DNA of 64,000 nucleotides, taken from assembly GCA_947500385.1 (NCBI GenBank), contig CANMSA010000013.1:124001-188000 (forward strand), given 5' to 3'. Below the pieces are notes generated by a model. That model had not been told where the DNA came from. It did not search any database and saw only the letters and a program-made list of their open reading frames with translations. Positions 61,271 through 64,000 of the stretch are shown here, piece after piece. Within the stretch, counting starts at the first letter, position 1. Every line of letters begins with the position of its first letter. Source of the DNA: an uncultured Flavobacteriaceae bacterium. Lineage in GTDB: Bacteria > Bacteroidota > Bacteroidia > Flavobacteriales > Flavobacteriaceae. A program made the position numbers and the translations under genes.

Positions 61271-61629
61271 AAGGATTCGATTCTAAATTTCTGTCCTACG
61301 GTTTTATCTACTTTTAAGGCCTGCCTCTTCCTTGATCGGGAATTCCATATGTCACCCCTGCCGAAGCAACAAACCGATCGGATAAAGCACGTTCACATTT
61401 CCGCTCAGGCTTAGCGATTCCCCACCATCATTTTTTGCCAAAGAAAAAAGATGATTCCAAAGGCGCTTTCCTTTACGAGAAGAATACCGAAGAAGCCTAA
61501 CCAATAGCATTTCTAAAATCGGGAACTGCTGTATAGTACGATACCCCTAAGGTGTCGTGCCATTTTGTTCGTCGCGGCCATCATCCCTTATGAGTTCGGC
61601 AGGTATTTGTCTAGACACCTAGCCCCTTG

Positions 61630-63339
61630 CTAGTTCTCCCAGCTATAGAGCACATCGGGGCTATTGGGCATTCCATTTTGTTCGGCATCCGGTGTACGCA
61701 GTAATTCCACCTTTGTAACATTCCCATCACTTGCCCGAAGATTGACGGCCCTGGTCTTAAAGCTACCGGCGTCTAAAGCATCGGCAGTAGTATCCATCTC
61801 AATGGGTAGCATCACGATACGGGTTTCTCCTCCCTGTACAATTCGTAGACTAACATCACAACCTCCATTTGGGCAGTACATCGCCGCCGCATTTGCGCGA
61901 TCTGCCTCTAGCGTTGGGTCAAAAAGAGTGATTATTCCACTCGTATAAGGGCCAACGGGAGGGTAAACGATTGTTGCCTGTGGGGTAACAGCACTTGCAC
62001 CAGCCATAACACTGATCACCTCGATATCATTTTCAATCGCAAATTGTACCCCGTTGTTGTCCATTGTTTTGGTATATTCATTCGTTCCCGAATCCCAACT
62101 GGCATAGGCTCCACTGCCTTCATTGTATACGACAATATGATTTTCAAGGAAACTTTGAATCTTATTGATGGAATAATCGGAAAAATGGCGGATTAAAAAG
62201 CCCTCCTCCTGATCTCCAGTACCACCACCTTGCATCGGGTCTTTTTTATAAGTACCTGCCTCTCCCCCCACGGAATGTACCTGGACAGTCGGCGGAATAA
62301 AAGTATTCTTTTTCAAGTCGAAGGCCCAAACGGGCCCTACATGAACACCGTTATAGACTTCTGGGGCCGATATCCCGAACATATCCCCTTTATACGGATA
62401 GTCCTTGTTATCGCCCCAATGCGGCAAAGATAAGGCATGGCCCAGTTCGTGATTCAAAATACCCAGGCTATTTCCGTTTCCAACGCCACCATATCCGCCC
62501 GCTTGACCGCCTGAAGCAACTCCATAAATATTTACATAAAACAGGGCATAGCGCCCCTTTGTTCCGGCAGCCGCCTTTAAGGCACCATTCCATTGGGCGG
62601 CGGTCGCTTGCTCCCCATCGAACCCAGCCCCTGTTAAGGTTTGATATTCTTCCTTAGAACGCACGCGGGCCGCTATCGCATTTGCATCTTTTCGTGGTGG
62701 GACGGTTAATTCTGAAAAAACAATATTGGGTAGTCTTCTCAACTCAATTTCTGACGTTGGTAATTTGGCTTCCAATTCATTTTTCCATCCTTCGGTATAA
62801 TCGCCAGGAGATGACTGAAAAAAATGGGTGTCGAACATGTTCATGATGATTTTATTCGGGGCACCAATTTTTAAATTGTCAAAGCGCGCAGTTTCAGTTC
62901 CCGCCTCCACAACAATAGACAGGCCGGGCTGAACAAGTTCTTTCGGAATCATGGCGGTAAAACTGTTTTCAAAAGTGTGTTCTATAAAACCAGGTCGTAA
63001 ATCTATCGGGGTCGTTACGGTAGTTGGAGCTGTCAATACAATCGTTTCGGTAGTACTACCAAGTGTCAAAACCGCTTTTACTTCCAGGGAATTTTCGTTG
63101 TCGGCAGTAAGGTTAACTTTGATCAATGCATCCTTTCCACTCACCAATCGAAACCCATCGTCGGAAGGTTGCCTCACATGCGTTTGCGCAAAAAAGACCG
63201 CTCCAAACGGGGCATTGTCCACAACTTCATTCCCTCCTTTATTTGGGTTTGGTATAGCTACCTCTTCTTTTTTACAACTCTGAAAAATGATCAAGATCAG
63301 TATCAAAAGCGCTTTGTAATCCATAGATTGAAATTTCAT
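61630..63339 (-). CDS. Metzincin-type metallopeptidase lipoprotein (M66-like)
   Basis: The 569-residue protein has a lipobox (LILIIFQSC, Cys about residue 22), an N-terminal beta domain, then a zinc-protease domain with HELGHALSLPHWGD (about residue 298), the HExxHxxxxxH pattern of metzincins with Ser at the usual Gly. Sequence around it (FDTHFFQSSPGDYTEGWKNELEAKLP and the GGYGGVGNGNSLGILNHE lead) resembles StcE/M66-type peptidases. The C-terminal part is a beta module with a paired-cysteine segment (MYCPNGGCDVSLR). It likely acts on glycoproteins or host/algal matrix proteins at the cell surface. It has no close operon partner. Confidence 0.82.
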   Translation of the reverse strand: MKFQSMDYKALLILILIIFQSCKKEEVAIPNPNKGGNEVVDNAPFGAVFFAQTHVRQPSDDGFRLVSGKDALIKVNLTADNENSLEVKAVLTLGSTTETIVLTAPTTVTTPIDLRPGFIEHTFENSFTAMIPKELVQPGLSIVVEAGTETARFDNLKIGAPNKIIMNMFDTHFFQSSPGDYTEGWKNELEAKLPTSEIELRRLPNIVFSELTVPPRKDANAIAARVRSKEEYQTLTGAGFDGEQATAAQWNGALKAAAGTKGRYALFYVNIYGVASGGQAGGYGGVGNGNSLGILNHELGHALSLPHWGDNKDYPYKGDMFGISAPEVYNGVHVGPVWAFDLKKNTFIPPTVQVHSVGGEAGTYKKDPMQGGGTGDQEEGFLIRHFSDYSINKIQSFLENHIVVYNEGSGAYASWDSGTNEYTKTMDNNGVQFAIENDIEVISVMAGASAVTPQATIVYPPVGPYTSGIITLFDPTLEADRANAAAMYCPNGGCDVSLRIVQGGETRIVMLPIEMDTTADALDAGSFKTRAVNLRASDGNVTKVELLRTPDAEQNGMPNSPDVLYSWEN

Positions 63340-63713
63340 AAGAACATCGTTTTTAACGGATTTATAAATTGGCTACCCAGAAAGCTGTTACACACAACGT
63401 TCAAGAAATTATGTTGAAGGTTATCGGTAGTCGGTATACATCTTTTGTAATCGCACAAGATTGTGGCATCGTTTCAACGATACTGTTGAAAAATAACCAG
63501 TGAGTGCTGATACCTTTGTAAACTTGAAGGGGGCATTACTGTTTCAAAACGGTCTTTTGACGGCTATTGTATTTGAGATGATCATTATTCGACAAAATAC
63601 ATACTCCTTGGAGTGGCAAAACCCTATCCCTGGCGGTACCTTACTAATAATTATAAATAGTTGAGGAGTTGAAATGGTTTCGTAAAACGGTAAGGCGTAT
63701 TAAAAAAGACGGC
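63340..63713. other. 374-base intergenic region
   Basis: No gene is seen. It should contain the minus-strand promoter of the metallopeptidase gene, but I find no exact consensus element. Confidence 0.4.
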
Positions 63714-64000
63714 CTAAAACTTTAGGGTCACAATTTCTTTTTTGTAGATGGGATCGATCAATACTACACCCGATAAGGAAGCCTCAGCGGAAAATACATA
63801 GGGTCCTTTCTTGATCAATTGCCCTTGTAGCTTTCCTTTTTTTTCATTCTGTAATTCATATACCAAGGCAGAGGTACTTTCAAAGTCCTTTTTACAATGA
63901 ATTATAAGCGACACGACATCTTTATTACGGATCAGGGTCGCTTTGATCTCTTCGCTTTCAGCTTCCTTAAGGATGGTCCCTGAAATAGAAACAGCATCGA
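63714..64000 (-). CDS. Partial gene of unknown function (runs off window)
   Basis: The frame is open from the stop at 63714 to the window edge; the visible C-terminal portion is about 95 residues (IIHCKKDFESTSALVYELQ, KKGPYVFSAEASLSGV and the end KEIVTLKF). It looks like a beta-rich, probably exported domain, possibly a PKD- or Ig-like one, but I do not recognise it. A GTG at 63914 is an unlikely start because the frame continues upstream. Confidence 0.55.
   Translation of the reverse strand, partial: DAVSISGTILKEAESEEIKATLIRNKDVVSLIIHCKKDFESTSALVYELQNEKKGKLQGQLIKKGPYVFSAEASLSGVVLIDPIYKKEIVTLKF

Larger units (their letters stand above)
61039..61629. other. 591-base intergenic region with candidate sRNA and a decayed small frame
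   Basis: It holds a promoter-like element, two hairpins and a T-run at 61160-61270 (see separate entries). A minus-strand frame at about 61450-61565 reads WLGFFGILLVKESAFGIIFF with an in-frame TAG before it, perhaps a decayed membrane gene. I see nothing else. Confidence 0.4.

Noticed and set aside
61205-61414. Plus frame of 69 codons at the orphan terminator
   Set aside because: It runs straight through the hairpin terminator and has no protein family.
1-64000. CRISPR array, insertion sequence or prophage
   Set aside because: No regularly spaced repeats, transposase, integrase or phage structural gene was found by eye.

Overview
The window looks like chromosomal DNA of a marine-type Flavobacteriaceae (Bacteroidota; Maribacter/Zobellia-like is my inference). 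The evidence is the gliding-motility pair gldF-gldG next to dnaN, a phoH-purC pair, the Bacteroidota MoxR/DUF58/BatA-like/DUF4175 cluster, many lipoproteins with Bacteroidota-type lipoboxes, and promoters matching the Bacteroidota pattern TTG-N(17-23)-TAnnTTTG. I see no insertion sequence, integrase, phage gene, CRISPR array, tRNA or rRNA.

Positions 1-33400 are an accessory, stress/detoxification-type region. Eight transcriptional regulators (three Crp/Fnr, five AraC, counting one at 48.6 kb) alternate with small effector genes: DoxX membrane proteins, tautomerase, SDR, YciI, SRPBCC, NTF2-like, VOC, DinB, DMT permease, flavodoxin-fold oxidoreductase, AhpD-like, PEBP, GNAT acetyltransferases and three serine-hydrolase (beta-lactamase fold) exoproteins. 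Several regulator genes lie directly upstream of a gene that carries a palindromic operator. The clearest case is a pair of matching promoters at 3092-3159 and 4467-4535 with a Crp-type TGTGA-N6-TCACA palindrome. One minus-strand operon (18660-22009: GRP-type sugar permease, ribokinase, ADP-ribosylglycohydrolase-family lipoprotein) looks like a ribose/ribosyl salvage unit under a LacI-type operator. The region also holds gene fragments (S41 peptidase C-terminus, truncated GNAT), which suggests turnover.

Positions 33500-47000 are mostly core genes: a DUF294/CBS nucleotidyltransferase-like protein with a coupled 3'-5' exonuclease, purC, phoH, a SAM hydrolase-like protein, gldF, gldG, dnaN and mnmE. 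Interposed between dnaN and mnmE are a cysteine-rich lipoprotein of unknown function, a DUF4870 protein with a 46-bp remnant copy of its 3' end 1.5 kb away, and a lysine-rich coiled-coil exoprotein. Positions 47300-49600 hold a low-GC DoxX / outer-membrane-protein / AraC module.

Positions 50142-61038 (minus strand) form the large TldD-TldE and DUF4159-MoxR-DUF58-BatA-DUF4175-membrane-protein cluster, probably for envelope protein or peptide quality control. A terminator-like hairpin separates the Tld pair from the rest. A candidate small RNA with its own promoter and terminator lies at 61197-61270. The right end has a metzincin-type metallopeptidase lipoprotein and a partial unknown gene that runs off the edge.
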